A stretch of 64,000 nucleotides of DNA from Ciona savignyi (GCA_000149265.1 CH001993.1:2068-66067); one strand, 5' to 3'; shown: positions 23,521-34,193, counted from the first letter of the stretch. Program-made: numbers and translations. The notes: generated by a model not told the origin, from the sequence alone.

Positions 23521-24776
23521 ATGTTTTTGGTTTCTCTTCGTGTTACTATCTGGAATTAAAGTCAATGTTTACTCAAAAGAAGTTTTAGATTTTCCCAGGC
23601 CCACTATGAATCCATTTACGGGAACCCCTACCCCAACACTTAACCGCACTAAAACCAATGTACAGTCTGCTTAACGGCCCCATAATAACATAACTTTTAA
23701 ACTTTTTAGAGATGTAAGTTATTATATATTAGATATGCAGTGGGAAATGTTGGCTAAATCACGTCAGGAAAACTGCAGACAGGACCGACAATACACAAAC
23801 GACAACCGGTTCCCAAAATTTAAGTCAATTTGTGGTCAATATTCTTTGTTTTTCGATATCATAAAACTAAAATGGATCATTCATTTTAAATAGAAAAAGT
23901 TTAGTATACACCTAAAATAAATTTAAAAAATACCAGTGTACCGGGAAAAGGTAGCAAAAATAGAACGAAAAATACATTATAAAACATTATTGTCACGTGT
24001 ATAAAATATTTGGTCACTCAACAACAGCATAAATTGATAAATAATTTAAATTAATGTGCAGGCACCCAGACAATTCAGTTTTATTGTGTTTTAAATATAA
24101 CTAGGTTAATACCCTTGTTCAGAAAACATGAATATCAAGTTTGGATTGGTAACTCAAAAATCCATAAGTGGTGCTTGCAGAAACAAAAGTTTTACGCTTT
24201 GTATAATTTATACCAAGAGTGATTAGATAACTCAGGAAAACGATCGTTTATGTATGCAGAAGTATAAAGTCAAAATGTGTTTTAAAAATAGTGGTGGCTA
24301 ACGAGTGACACTTTCTAGTGTTTTCTTAAGCTTGTTTCTGCAAGTAGAAACTGATCGGTCCATGAATTACCAAACCAAACTTATTTTCGATGATATATTT
24401 CGATGGTTAAATAAGTATGATATATAAGATTCGTATATATCTAGGCCTTCGCGGGTTAAAAACTATATTTCGTTTACCAATTTTTATTTTTTAGGAATAC
24501 GTGAAATTTAGGGGTATTCCTTTGGGCTATCTGATAAGAGCACATCTAGGCCAACATTCTATATAATTTCAATCTTGACGTGTTTCTCTCTGTCGCATCT
24601 ACGCCATCTAAGTAAAATATCTACGCATCTACGTGCATCTAAGTAAAATATTCCCCATGATTCATAATTCTTAAACCAGTCAACCTTTTTTGTTGCATGC
24701 CTTCCTTTGCATATTTTGAATATTTTCATTTATCCTCTAACATATAAAGTACCCACAATTCGAGTAACTACTAGAC
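23521..24776. other. intergenic, no gene; holds one arm of a dispersed inverted repeat
   Basis: No gene is seen. At about 24145-24285 the sequence matches the reverse complement of 31978-32120 (shared run ctgcatacataaacgatcg on the opposite strand). A short inverted piece of the lectin upstream region (agagagaaacacgtc on the minus strand) is at about 24575-24595. Confidence 0.55.
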
Positions 24777-25563
24777 CAGGGGTTCTTAAACTGGGGGGCG
24801 CGCCCCCCTTGGGGGGCGTGGAATCTTCTCAAGGGGGGCGCGAGCATGACAGTGACATATTGCAGGGTTCGAATTAACAATTTTGAAACGATTCGCGAAA
24901 TGCGTGGGATACGAGAAAATCGTTTTCGCGCTTTAGCTATGTTAAATTGCCTTAGAATGCGGTTTCAGAACCTCTCAAACTAATCTTTAAAGTCAGTAAG
25001 ATAATTCATTAAGCAAACAGTACCGTTATTAAGTAGTAATGATAAACTACAATAAAAGTGTCATGAGTTAATGCGTGTAGGATAGGACGAATATCGACGA
25101 ACCGAAGCCTTTGAAACGAGTAATCTTACTTTTTAAAACACCATATAACCTTATTATCAAGAGGTGTGTCGCATCTCCGCCAATCATAAATAAAGGATTC
25201 CTGGTATATTAACGCATAATGGCTATTGTTGCGTTGTGATAAAAATGCTTATTATGTGTCAATAATGCAAAGTAAAAGCAAGGTAAATAAATGTACTAGT
25301 AATTCCATTGTTAAATGTTATGTTAAAGTCAAAATATGTTATATTATATTGTGTTGATGATTTATTATTAAAAGTGCGCGAAATCAGTAAGGGCAATTTA
25401 TATTTTCTCGATTTTGTTAAGTTTTGTAATTCGCGAACTTTAAAAAACGGTTCGCGAATAGCGATTCGCGATCCCTTGCATCCTTTACACTAAGCAGGGT
25501 AATGTCAAATAAATTATTGCTCTATTTTTCGTAAATTTGATTTTTGAGTAGGTGGGGCGTGAG
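24777..25563. mobile_element. hAT-like remnant with a nested element
   Basis: Begins caggggttcttaaactgggg, a typical hAT-type end, followed by gggggcgcg runs. The far end is cut off where an orphan copy of the lectin promoter starts (25567). The nested repeat is at 24863-25477. Confidence 0.6.
24863..25477. mobile_element. nested repeat, copy 2
   Basis: Same ends as 19595-20070 (cagggttcgaattaa and tagcgattcgcgatccctt), with about 140 bp of extra internal sequence. Confidence 0.65.
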
Positions 25564-25566
25564 CGT

Positions 25567-25745
25567 GTAGTACCTTTTAACTTTCGGTCTCTTTTGCATT
25601 AATGTTGCACTGACCGTAGCAGAACAAGTGTTTAGAGCAATCTCAGCAGAGCTTACTCAAATTTAAACAGCTCGTGTTTATGGTATCACTATTATAAATA
25701 TTCGGTTACCTATTGTTTAGAAGATCAGGTGTTTTATTTCTAGGA
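25567..25745 (+). promoter_or_regulatory. orphan partial copy of the lectin promoter (copy D)
   Basis: Matches the lectin A upstream region from tgtagtaccttttaac through the TATAAATA box (25693-25700) to gtttagaagatcaggtg. It then runs into unrelated sequence; no coding exon follows. Confidence 0.75.
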
Positions 25746-26059
25746 ATTTACCGGAAATCCGTTTATGATGCGTATAGGCTTTGTCTATCTATTTTACCAA
25801 CCTTGAAATCCTCTTACTTTGTTGGGTTAATATGCGTGTATGCTAAATATTGAAAGAACGTCTCATGTATACACAACACATAACAACCCAGTTACATTAC
25901 AGGGAACAGAAGGTAATCTGGCAATTTTCCTGCAAATACACCATCTTAAGTATTCGCAAAGTAATCTAATTGCTGTGAGTTAAGGAACCTTGAATTTTTC
26001 GAGTATAAGGAGAAAAACATGAATATTCTATTCTATCCCCATTAACCTAAAACAATTGA

Positions 26060-26420
26060 GTGACACATTGAAATAGCCTCGACAACCTGACAATAAGCAC
26101 AAGGTTATGTGTTCCATCGACCGTTATACATAACGGGGATAAACCCGAGCTTTGTGTGACGTAGATGCAGCGGAGAGAAACACGTTATTAATACCCACCG
26201 ATTTTTATGAAGCAATATTAATGTTCGGTGTAGTACTCTTTAATATTTGGTATTTTTACATAGGTATCATTAACCGTACTAGAGAAAACTGTTTAGACAT
26301 ATTTTAGCAGAGCTTAATCAAATGTAGACCGCTGGTATTTATGGTATTAGTATTATAAATATTTGGCCACCTATTGTTTAGAAGATCAGGTATAATAATT
26401 GCTGAAGTATTGACGACATG
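26060..26420 (+). promoter_or_regulatory. orphan copy of the lectin promoter (copy C)
   Basis: Collinear with the lectin A upstream region, including tgacgtagatgcagcggag and a TATAAAT box at 26354-26360. Similarity stops at gacgacatgtc, where the start codon would be; exon 1 is not present. Confidence 0.75.
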
Positions 26421-26814
26421 TCAAATGTCAGTAAAGTAAAATTCCGGGACATTTTGCTAACCGGGACGGGACACCGGGACAGATATTTAAACTCGAAATG
26501 TCCTTGCCAAACCGGGACGTATGGTATAGGTCTATCTAAGCCTGGATACTCGTTAAAAATCAGCTGTATTTTTTTATTATTTCTGGTAAAATGCCTTCTC
26601 CTAAATCGGATATCAACGGTGCGATCTATAACTAATGTCATGAGTAATTTTTGAAAATACAAGTATTGTGCATTTCCACGGGGAGATATAGTGGCCGCAA
26701 ACTGAGATCAAGTGTATCAGAGTAATATATTACTTTTATTTAAGTCGGCCGAAATATCTTGTTAGGTTAATGCAGTGCCTTTCCGCCAAAGAGGAGAAAT
26801 TTCAAAAACGATTT

Positions 26815-27167
26815 GTGACACCTTACAGTAGCACCGACAACGCGACAATTAGCACGGAGTTATGTGTTCCATCGACCGATATACACAATGGGGATGAACC
26901 TGAGCTTTGTGTGACGCTAGTTGTTGCGGAGAGAAACACGTCATCAACATCCACAGATTTTCAGGAAACAATATGAAAGTTTGGTGTACTACCTTTCAAC
27001 TTTCGGTCTCTTTTGCAAAATGTGTAGCGCTAACCGTAACTGTTTAGACTTATTTAATCAGAGTTGTTTTAAACAGCACCTATACTTATCGAATCAGTAT
27101 TATAAATATTGCACCACCTATTATTTAGCAGGCTAGGTATGTAATATTTGCTAAGAACGGCATTTGC
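26815..27167 (+). promoter_or_regulatory. promoter of lectin copy B, with TATA box
   Basis: TATAAATA at 27101-27108, about 60 bp before the start codon. More diverged from copy A than copy C in its 5' half (tgacgctagttgttgcgg replaces the tgacgtagatg block). Confidence 0.65.
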
Positions 27168-28906
27168 ATGGATTTCTTCGGTTTAGTTGTTGTTGTCTGT
27201 GGTTTGAGCTTTGTTTTGTCAGGTAAGGTTTATCGCAAATGTTTATTATGGGTCCCATTTGGAAAAATGGGACACATATTGTTTTCGTCCGTTTTTTTCG
27301 TCAAAGGTTTGACTGCCATACCATGTCTCCCCGACGTCTACCAGAAGGAGTAATGAAATGGCAATTCAACTTTGTCATTTGTTGGAAAACATGGTCCAGA
27401 TATGCAGAAACCTAAATTTTGGGTAATAAATTCAGTAGAATACCACTGAGACGTTAAAAAACAATACGGCATATTTCAAAAAAGATTTTTTGAGCATAGT
27501 GCGTAAACGGCTGCTCCAATTTTCAGATTTGGTAAAATGTTAGTGCGGTAGCCGCCACTGTATCAATGAAAAAAACACCTAGGAAAATACCCTAAAAACT
27601 ATATTTTGTTCCTAAATCATGATTGCGACAGGAATATGTCATATCGCCCCAGCATCTTTTTTAAAAGGGGTCGTAAAATTGGATTAAAACTTTAAGAATT
27701 GTATATAACATGACCCAGATATGTAAAACAGAAATTTATGTACTAAAGGTAGGGGAATTGCCGAATGCATGAAAATATTAATCAGGCTGTTTGGGAAATT
27801 TAGCTTCATTTTACTATAAGCGATTGACAAGAGGCTTCAATGTAAACCAATGGTGATAAAATAAAATGTTTATTCAGTTGTGTCTGCATCTCAACGAGGT
27901 CAAAATGTCATGCAATCGTATTCACCATGGAAGACAAAAAGGGAATTCGTCGGCCACCTAATGTGCTTGAATGTTGCACCCATTTCGGCCAATGTAACAG
28001 TTACCACCTACCATGCACCTTTGCCGGACAAATTTGAGGCAATTGTGATTGAAATCACTTCATCCGGATTCTGGATTGAAATCAAAAGAACTGACCAGTC
28101 TATAGGTTGGAACGAAGCTATCGTTGTGAATTGGACATTGTATTTCGAAGGTTGGTTGCGTTTACTAACTGGTGGTTATACAAACCGCGCGTAAAAATGG
28201 ATATCAAGAATATTTTTTTTGGTGAAACAAAAATCTGACTCTACTAAAACATTTATTTTAAAGAGATTTACGTTGACAGATGACGGAATTGTGCACAACA
28301 AGTACTTCATTTGGATGCCTGAGCCAAGCAAATGGATCTACCAGAATCGCTATGAAGCACAGAAATCTTGCACAACTATATGGTGCCGCGCTGGTTGATA
28401 TTGTAGACAAGGAAATGTATGATGTAGTTTATAATTACGTCAGGACCACGATTGTCTCTTTTGATAAAAAATGGGCTCAAATCTGGCCAGCGATGAACTA
28501 CAATCCTACGGTTTGTGAGCACAAGTTATATGTTTTGCACAAAAGGTTATGTTGCGTTCAATAATAGACATATACTTTGCCTTGTTAGATGACTGATGTA
28601 GACCTTTTGTTAGAGTATTTGCGCTATTTCCAATAAATCCGATAGTTTTTTTGTGAAACGTAAAACCTTACACAGCTTTTACACCCAGTAAATATTTGTC
28701 TTTTTCAGACATATGAAATATTTACAAGCAATGGGGATCTGGCCTTTAAGGGTGCTTGGCACCCTAATTATCCGATAAACCATGCAACTCGCACCGGGTT
28801 GCTCATACAAGTCGCAGCTGACCCATCGTACTTAAATGTCGGAATGTGGAACCGCCCGCCCGATGTTAAAATATCAACACGAAACCTCTGTGCAAAACCG
28901 TACTAA
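27168..28906 (+). pseudogene. lectin copy B, frame broken in exon 3
   Basis: Exon equivalents 27168-27222, 27878-28150, 28280-28510, 28709-28906, matching copy A one to one and with the same splice phases. Exon 3 is 231 nt instead of 230: around 28368-28378 (tcttgcacaactatatgg, against tcttgcaaactacttgg in copy A) one base is added, giving an early stop in the expected frame. Before and after that point the sequence stays protein-like, and exon 4 is open to the same stop. Either a young pseudogene or a single-base assembly error. Intron 1 is 655 bp instead of 50 bp because of an insertion. If the base is an error, the product would be a second signal peptide / H-lectin-like / C-type-lectin-like protein. 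Confidence 0.75.
27248..27874. mobile_element. insertion in intron 1 of lectin copy B with an 11-bp target duplication
   Basis: AAATGTTTATT stands at 27237-27247 and again at 27864-27874. Removing one copy and the sequence between restores the short intron of copy A. The insert starts atgggtcccatttgg and has no clear coding frame. The long duplication fits target-primed retroposition; the family is not recognised. Confidence 0.7.
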
Positions 28907-29124
28907 AAACAATTCTTTAATTCCCACGTAAATCAGATCTAATTGTGACGAAACGAATCTAACACTAGAGAGTGTCATACACGTGAAAATGCTCCCCACG
29001 TTATTGATTCTGAATATACTGCAAGCGGAAACTCATGGCTTATTACTTGCCCGTTCAAATGTGCTATCTCTGTTAAGGAGTTTAGGATAGCGTGAGATAT
29101 TTGTGTGTTTCCCCATTGATGAGA

Positions 29125-29325
29125 AAACAGATCGGACGGGTAATCATCATATAATCTCGCGCTTAATGTTGAATTAGCAGAACAGTTACAGTGTGTTGTG
29201 CATGGTTCAGACTCTTCTTTAATTTGTTATTACGCAATATTACACTGGGTTCTGGCAATAATCGCTAAGTGCCTTTTCGCCCAATGACACAACCGACTAA
29301 CTAGCCACTAGTTTCGAATCTGCAG
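29125..29325 (-). mobile_element. SINE, degenerate, 3' of lectin copy B
   Basis: Counterpart of the SINE after gene A; body and B-box region (agtttcgaatctgcagg on the plus strand) are readable. Confidence 0.7.
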
Positions 29326-30040
29326 GTATATATTTTTGTGAGTTGTTTTTGGTTTCCTTTACTTTTACTCTTAGGAATTAGGGTCAAATTTAACTTAATA
29401 GTGTTGTCTGACATAACGTGGAATATCTTAAGACTTTGCATCGTGATGTAGCTACTAATTTAAATTCAGTTTCATGTATATATCTGGCCTTTATTATTTT
29501 TATAATGGGCCAAAGTTCGAAGCCATGAGGCTCGTCATGGACCGTTTTTGTATAGCAGTCGGTATGAGTATCGGTCGCGTTAACCATTCGACAACGATTC
29601 AAGCGGCCCTGTAGTATTTTGAGGCACCCAAACACAACAGTTTATATTTCGAATACAATAGTTAACAGCGTAGTGTGATTAAAGAGTTATTGCCTCTAAA
29701 TTAGGACTACTTATAATTTAGTTCACAGAGTGTATTTTATTTTTAAATTGTTGTCTTTGAACGTAGAAACAAATGAAAAATAAAACGATATTCTAGAATT
29801 ATGGTTTCGTATTATTTACCTTTCCAATAATTTTTAGAAATCCATTATTAAGCCATATGTTTTTAATGGAATGCGAAATGTCAGTGGATATTTATCCAGA
29901 AATTATTAGAACCTTATGATAATTTCCGGGGCGTACTAATGAGAAAGTGAATTGTTCTACTGAGTTCATAAAAACGAGTGTTTGAAGAACGATATTGCGT
30001 TACAGCGACGAAATGTAACATGTGTTTGTAATTAAATATT
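29326..30040. other. intergenic, no gene seen
   Basis: Nothing that I can support as a feature. Confidence 0.5.
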
Positions 30041-30044
30041 CGAG

Positions 30045-30052
30045 TATATATA
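30045..30052 (+). promoter_or_regulatory. TATA box of the small secreted protein gene
   Basis: TATATATA, 49 bp before the start codon, leaving room for a short 5' UTR. Confidence 0.6.
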
Positions 30053-30100
30053 CAGTGGATACGAGTTGGAACATTACAGAACTTACTTTTAAAAACCAAG

Positions 30101-30740
30101 ATGAAATGTTTAGTTGTTTTGAGCATTTGTGCGCTGGTGTTGGCGGTGTCGGGTTCACCACTGGAAGAGGCTCGTGTAATCAATGTAGGTAACATTAGTA
30201 GTCTTGTTACATAAGTAAGAATATGTGAAGTGTCATATTAAGGTTCAAGCAAATGACATAAGTGATTTGTATGTGAGTGTAGCCTCGGCTTTCTAAACCA
30301 TACAACACTTGATTGCAGACCGGGTCTTCGTTTAGCGAGGAAGCACAAGCCCAACTTCGAGATGCCTCAGTACGAGCTGTTTTATATGTTTGCATGCAAG
30401 ATAACCTGTTACCGGAGATTCGAGACTCAGTTTGCGCCAGGGCCCTTGCCCAGCAGATGGGGGCACATACTAAAGGTTTGTATACTGGACAATGTATAAT
30501 GGAAATTTTTGAAAAAAAGGTAATTATTTTGTGGTCAAATGGTTAACGAAACCAATGAAACTAAAATGTCCCGAAATTCCCAATAAAAACCAAAACAGTT
30601 TTCGCAAAATAAAAACCAAAACAGTTTTCGAGTGATAGTTTATCAGACATCTCCATCTGTATGTTACGTGATTTTGTAATCGGCTTATTTCAGCGGAAGT
30701 GTACGACAGCATGGATTGCTTGGACTGCCAGATAGCATAG
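30101..30740 (+). CDS. small secreted Cys-containing protein, 95 residues, three exons
   Basis: Exons 30101-30184, 30319-30475, 30694-30740; GT-AG junctions and phases (0, then 1) give 288 nt. The N-terminus MKCLVVLSICALVLAVSG is a clear signal peptide, with cleavage likely before SPLEEA. The mature part is mostly helical by composition (SEEAQAQLRDASVRAVLYVC) and has four Cys: one in LYVC, one in DSVC and two in DCLDC near the end, enough for two disulfides. I do not recognise the family. The exon 1 donor is taken as GTAGGT at 30185, because the overlapping GTAACA donor would give an immediate stop. A TATA box upstream supports a real, regulated gene. Confidence 0.65.
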
Positions 30741-32660
30741 CCGGTTTGCTGGAATTCATGTCCGATGATGGTTGAATAAGTTGAAGAAACCAAGCCATCC
30801 CAAATCCAGTTTTGCTTTAATCGTTATTTGTCCCAATCATAAAATACAATTGCAAACTAATAATCAGTAAATTGTCAATCGCCTTAAGATTGCAGCTAGC
30901 CACAAACAAAATGACCTTATTTTGTTAATTTCTGGCCACACATAGTCTATAAAGCATAGTATTTAATCAACCCTTTTAATTATACATTGGATAGGAAAAT
31001 TGATATCTTTCAACAAGTACGTTCCTGTATATGGATCAACGAAGTCGGCATACAGTATTTCATTCTTCAACGTGTAGCCAAGATTCTTGGGTATATCTCC
31101 TTGGCTAACTCCAACCTAAAAAATGGTGGTGTCTTTCTAAGGGGCGCAAAGTATTTTAACGATTGCCCATATGAGAACTACCTTATTCTTTCATATACCC
31201 TCGGAAATTCTTCCAAACAATATATGCATAACCAATCTTAAGAACAATATAATTACGCGTGTTAATGAGATGAAAGCACATAATTAAGATAGCTTGTTCC
31301 CACACACCTATACTTAACCCATTTCCTGGAAATTTAAATTTATATAATTCTTAAAGCATGGTAGATATATATAAAATAAATGTAAAAAACACATCTATAC
31401 ATTAATTAGGAATTTATTTCAATTAAAACAAAATGTAGCCAATCAATACCCATTTTCGGTCATTCTCCTGTAAATACCTATAACTTAACCACAAGCAAAA
31501 GGAAACGAAAGAAATATCCAAGTCTGTTCGGTTATTAAGTGTATAACGGTATGTTTAGTTGTATTCCAACAAAAAGTGTCAAACACATGTTAGCCACCAC
31601 TATTGTTAAGACCCATTGATACGGACAAAACTGTATTATTGAAATTGTGATTTCTATTAACATTGGGAATTTTATGGATAGGCCATTATTACGTCAATTA
31701 TACCACTGTCTCGCATTCGAGTATTGCAGCCAAAAAACGTGGTGTACGGAATTTTGCTTAGTAGTACAATATTTAATGGTTTATTATGGTTGGTTGGTAA
31801 CTTGTAAAATTGTTAGCCTGAAATTAGAATGTAAATGTACCATGTTATGTCTTAAGCACGTAAGTCAACCTTTTTTAAATCGTTCATTCTGGCCGTTTCA
31901 TATTGGATTTGCATGCTGGGTTAAAGGCATCTGAAAACCCTATACCTGTCTTGTTGTTGGAGCGGATCCAATACCCATTTTGACTTTATGTTTCTGCATA
32001 CATAAACGATCGGTTCCATTTATATCTAATCACTCTTGGTATAAATTATAAAACAGTAAAACATTTGTTTCTGCAGCAGAAACTAATGGGTTTCCGAGTT
32101 ACATATCCAAACCTAATATACAGTACATGTTTTTTGAATAAATATTTTAATGGGTATTGGATGTATGCATATTTGTTTAACCTAAAACAAAATGGTCTAT
32201 TAATTTATACATGTGTTCTTAACATTTAGTTAATATATATCTACATGCTTTAAATTTTGGATTTATATTAAAAATACACGATTGTTATAACGATATTTCG
32301 TCCAATTTAATATTATACTCGACTGTAAATAAAAGAATCATAACAGCTTATTTTCTATACGTAAGGTTTGGAGGCCACGTCCGACTATACCCGTACTAAA
32401 TAATTATTTTGATTATTAACTTGTTTTAATGACTATTGTTTTACCCGTTTCCATCTGCGCTTTTACATTGTGAAAATGACATTAAATTAAACCGGCAATA
32501 AATAGGTTAATATGGTTGAAGTATCTTAAAACACAGACCCCTTTGTTGTTTAAAATCGTCCATTAGTTTGAGCCAATGAGCTGTATCTCTAAACTAAATC
32601 CCTTCTTCAAGGCAAAATTTACATACAAGACAAAATGCAATGCATAGGAGGATAAAAAGG
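30741..32660. other. intergenic, no gene; includes one arm of a dispersed inverted repeat
   Basis: No convincing exon is seen. 31978-32120 is the partner, in opposite orientation, of 24145-24285. Confidence 0.5.
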
Positions 32661-32762
32661 AGCCGTTACGTCATATAACCAATGTCTGTTACATCACATG
32701 TGACGTTGCGTCATAAACCCCATGTTTGTTACATCACAGGTGACGTTGCGTCATAATGTCCA
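32661..32762. promoter_or_regulatory. tandem 40-bp repeat with CRE-like motifs
   Basis: Two full units (32683-32722 and 32723-32762) and a partial one. Each unit contains tgacgttgcgtcataa, two facing TGACG/CGTCA half-sites as bound by bZIP (CREB/ATF, C/EBP) factors; the partial unit has ttacgtcata. A regulatory role is inference from the motifs. Confidence 0.4.
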
Positions 32763-33003
32763 TAGTCACTGAAGACAAGGCATTGTGTTACTTAATGACA
32801 TGACTGAGCTAGCAACTGGTTTCTAACCCATAGTTATAAGCTTCTGGCTATATTTAAGCTAATATTTGTACTAATAAAAAACAAATAATTTGATGGTGTT
32901 TTCTTTTATTCCGGTAATCTTTAAGGAGCCGGTCGAATTAATCTGAAAAAAAACACTCTTTATACTATATACTGAACATTCATGTGATGTATGTAAAGGA
33001 AGG

Positions 33004-33010
33004 TATATAA
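33004..33010 (+). promoter_or_regulatory. TATA box before the 42-codon ORF
   Basis: TATATAA, 52 bp ahead of the start codon, a spacing like that of the gene at 30101. Confidence 0.45.
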
Positions 33011-33061
33011 TCGGATGACAGGATAGGAAATATGAGTTCGCTACAGATATTACCAGCGTGA

Positions 33062-33190
33062 ATGAAAATACGATGTTTCACTTGGCATTTATTGTGGGCT
33101 CTCTTTGCAATTTCGATTCTTTTTTTGCGGCATGCTAGTGATAGTTATGACATGTCGCCTGGTTATTGGCGTGAAGGTGTTATCCAATGA
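33062..33190 (+). CDS. candidate 42-residue secreted or membrane peptide
   Basis: A short open frame, MKIRCFTWHLLWALFAISIL followed by FLRHASDSYDMSPGYWR and four more residues. The first 25 residues form a hydrophobic segment with a basic start, as in a signal peptide or single membrane helix. A TATA-like box is 52 bp upstream. There is no homology that I recognise and it could be a chance frame. A possible donor (GTGATAG, just after CATGCTA) could also join it to a later exon. Confidence 0.35.
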   Translation: MKIRCFTWHLLWALFAISILFLRHASDSYDMSPGYWREGVIQ

Positions 33191-33464
33191 GGTTAAATTT
33201 TGGGGAATCTTAACTGGCTTGTTGTTATTTTGCAACGCCCTTTAATTTTACAAAAAAAAAACAAGGGAAGCTCTACCGGAAAAATGTAAAAATAGGCCTA
33301 TTTTAAGCATTTTTAGCGTTATCGCCTATATTTCCGGATTGGAAAAAAAAATATTTGCTTGCAAGTTAAAGGTTTAATTAGCTTTTTTAAATATAAATGA
33401 AAACACATATTAAACAAAACTAAATGCAAATAATACCAAACTAAACGTTAATGAAACATACACC
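33191..33464. other. intergenic
   Basis: Low-complexity AT-rich sequence between two oppositely oriented small genes; nothing else seen. Confidence 0.4.
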
Positions 33465-33879
33465 TCAACAAATAAACTTGCATAAAATCAGTGTAACGAA
33501 GTAATTAAGGTAATTCAGTAACTCAATAACTAACCAATAATCGTCACTTTCGGCTTCCTTAAAGACATTCTCATCTGAAATAAACATCATTGTGTACACG
33601 TGAGATTATCTCAAAAATAGCTTCGATAATTCTTACATATATAATATAAATAAATTCGTACATAGTCTTCCAAAGAGTCTTACAATTTCTTACAAAAATC
33701 TCTCAACAAGTTTTAGGGAATCTTACAATGAATGAGGATCTAATACCTGGGAATAAGTTCCAGCGTCTTCGTCGATCAATACGACGACGTCGGATAGGTA
33801 TAGTCCATCTAGCAGCATCTACATCTGTGGCCATCACAAAGATTACCAGCGCAAACAACAGAAGCAGAGACTTGTTCAT
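33465..33879 (-). CDS. cationic secreted peptide precursor (antimicrobial-peptide-like), two coding exons
   Basis: Coding exons 33747-33879 and 33465-33574, phase 1 junction, 243 nt, 80 residues. Residues 1-23 are a signal peptide (MNKSLLLLFALVIFVMATDV then DA). The next segment, ARWTIPIRRRRIDRRRRW, carries nine Arg and one Asp. Exon 2 opens with the acidic DENVFKEAESDDYW. This signal / cationic core / acidic tail order is known from ascidian and other antimicrobial precursors, where the tail balances the charge. A 5' UTR exon (34094 to about 34160) with donor CAG|GTGGAG and a TATA box support transcription. The end of the protein is uncertain: a donor-like GTTAGT follows DDYW, so the hydrophobic last 20 residues may be intron. 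Antimicrobial activity is inference; the peptide matches no named family that I recall. Confidence 0.6.
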
Positions 33880-34093
33880 CTGTTAAACAAAACTCATATA
33901 ACCCATCACTATTATAAGCTTTACACGCACACTACCTTTAAAATCAAACTGACTTGAATTTTGCGTTGTACGATGGTAAATATACAGTCGACTGTTGATT
34001 CTGCGAAAAACAAACGTCATTTCTTGGTAGAATCAACCAAGGATAGAAATCAGTAAATGGAGTCATATTGACTGTAGTAGTTGGAACCTCCAC

Positions 34094-34191
34094 CTGGAGA
34101 AAACTGCGATGCACAAACTCGTTGCTGCAAATCGTGCGAAACAAAACGCGCAAAATGCTGTGCAACTCTTGTGAAGATGCGGTGGTTTATA
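34094..34191 (-). promoter_or_regulatory. TATA box and 5' UTR exon of the cationic peptide gene
   Basis: On the minus strand TATAAA is at 34186-34191, predicting a start near 34160. A UTR exon ends at 34094 with CTCCAG|GTGGAG and splices to the acceptor AACAG directly before the start codon at 33879. Confidence 0.6.
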
Positions 34192-34193
34192 TC

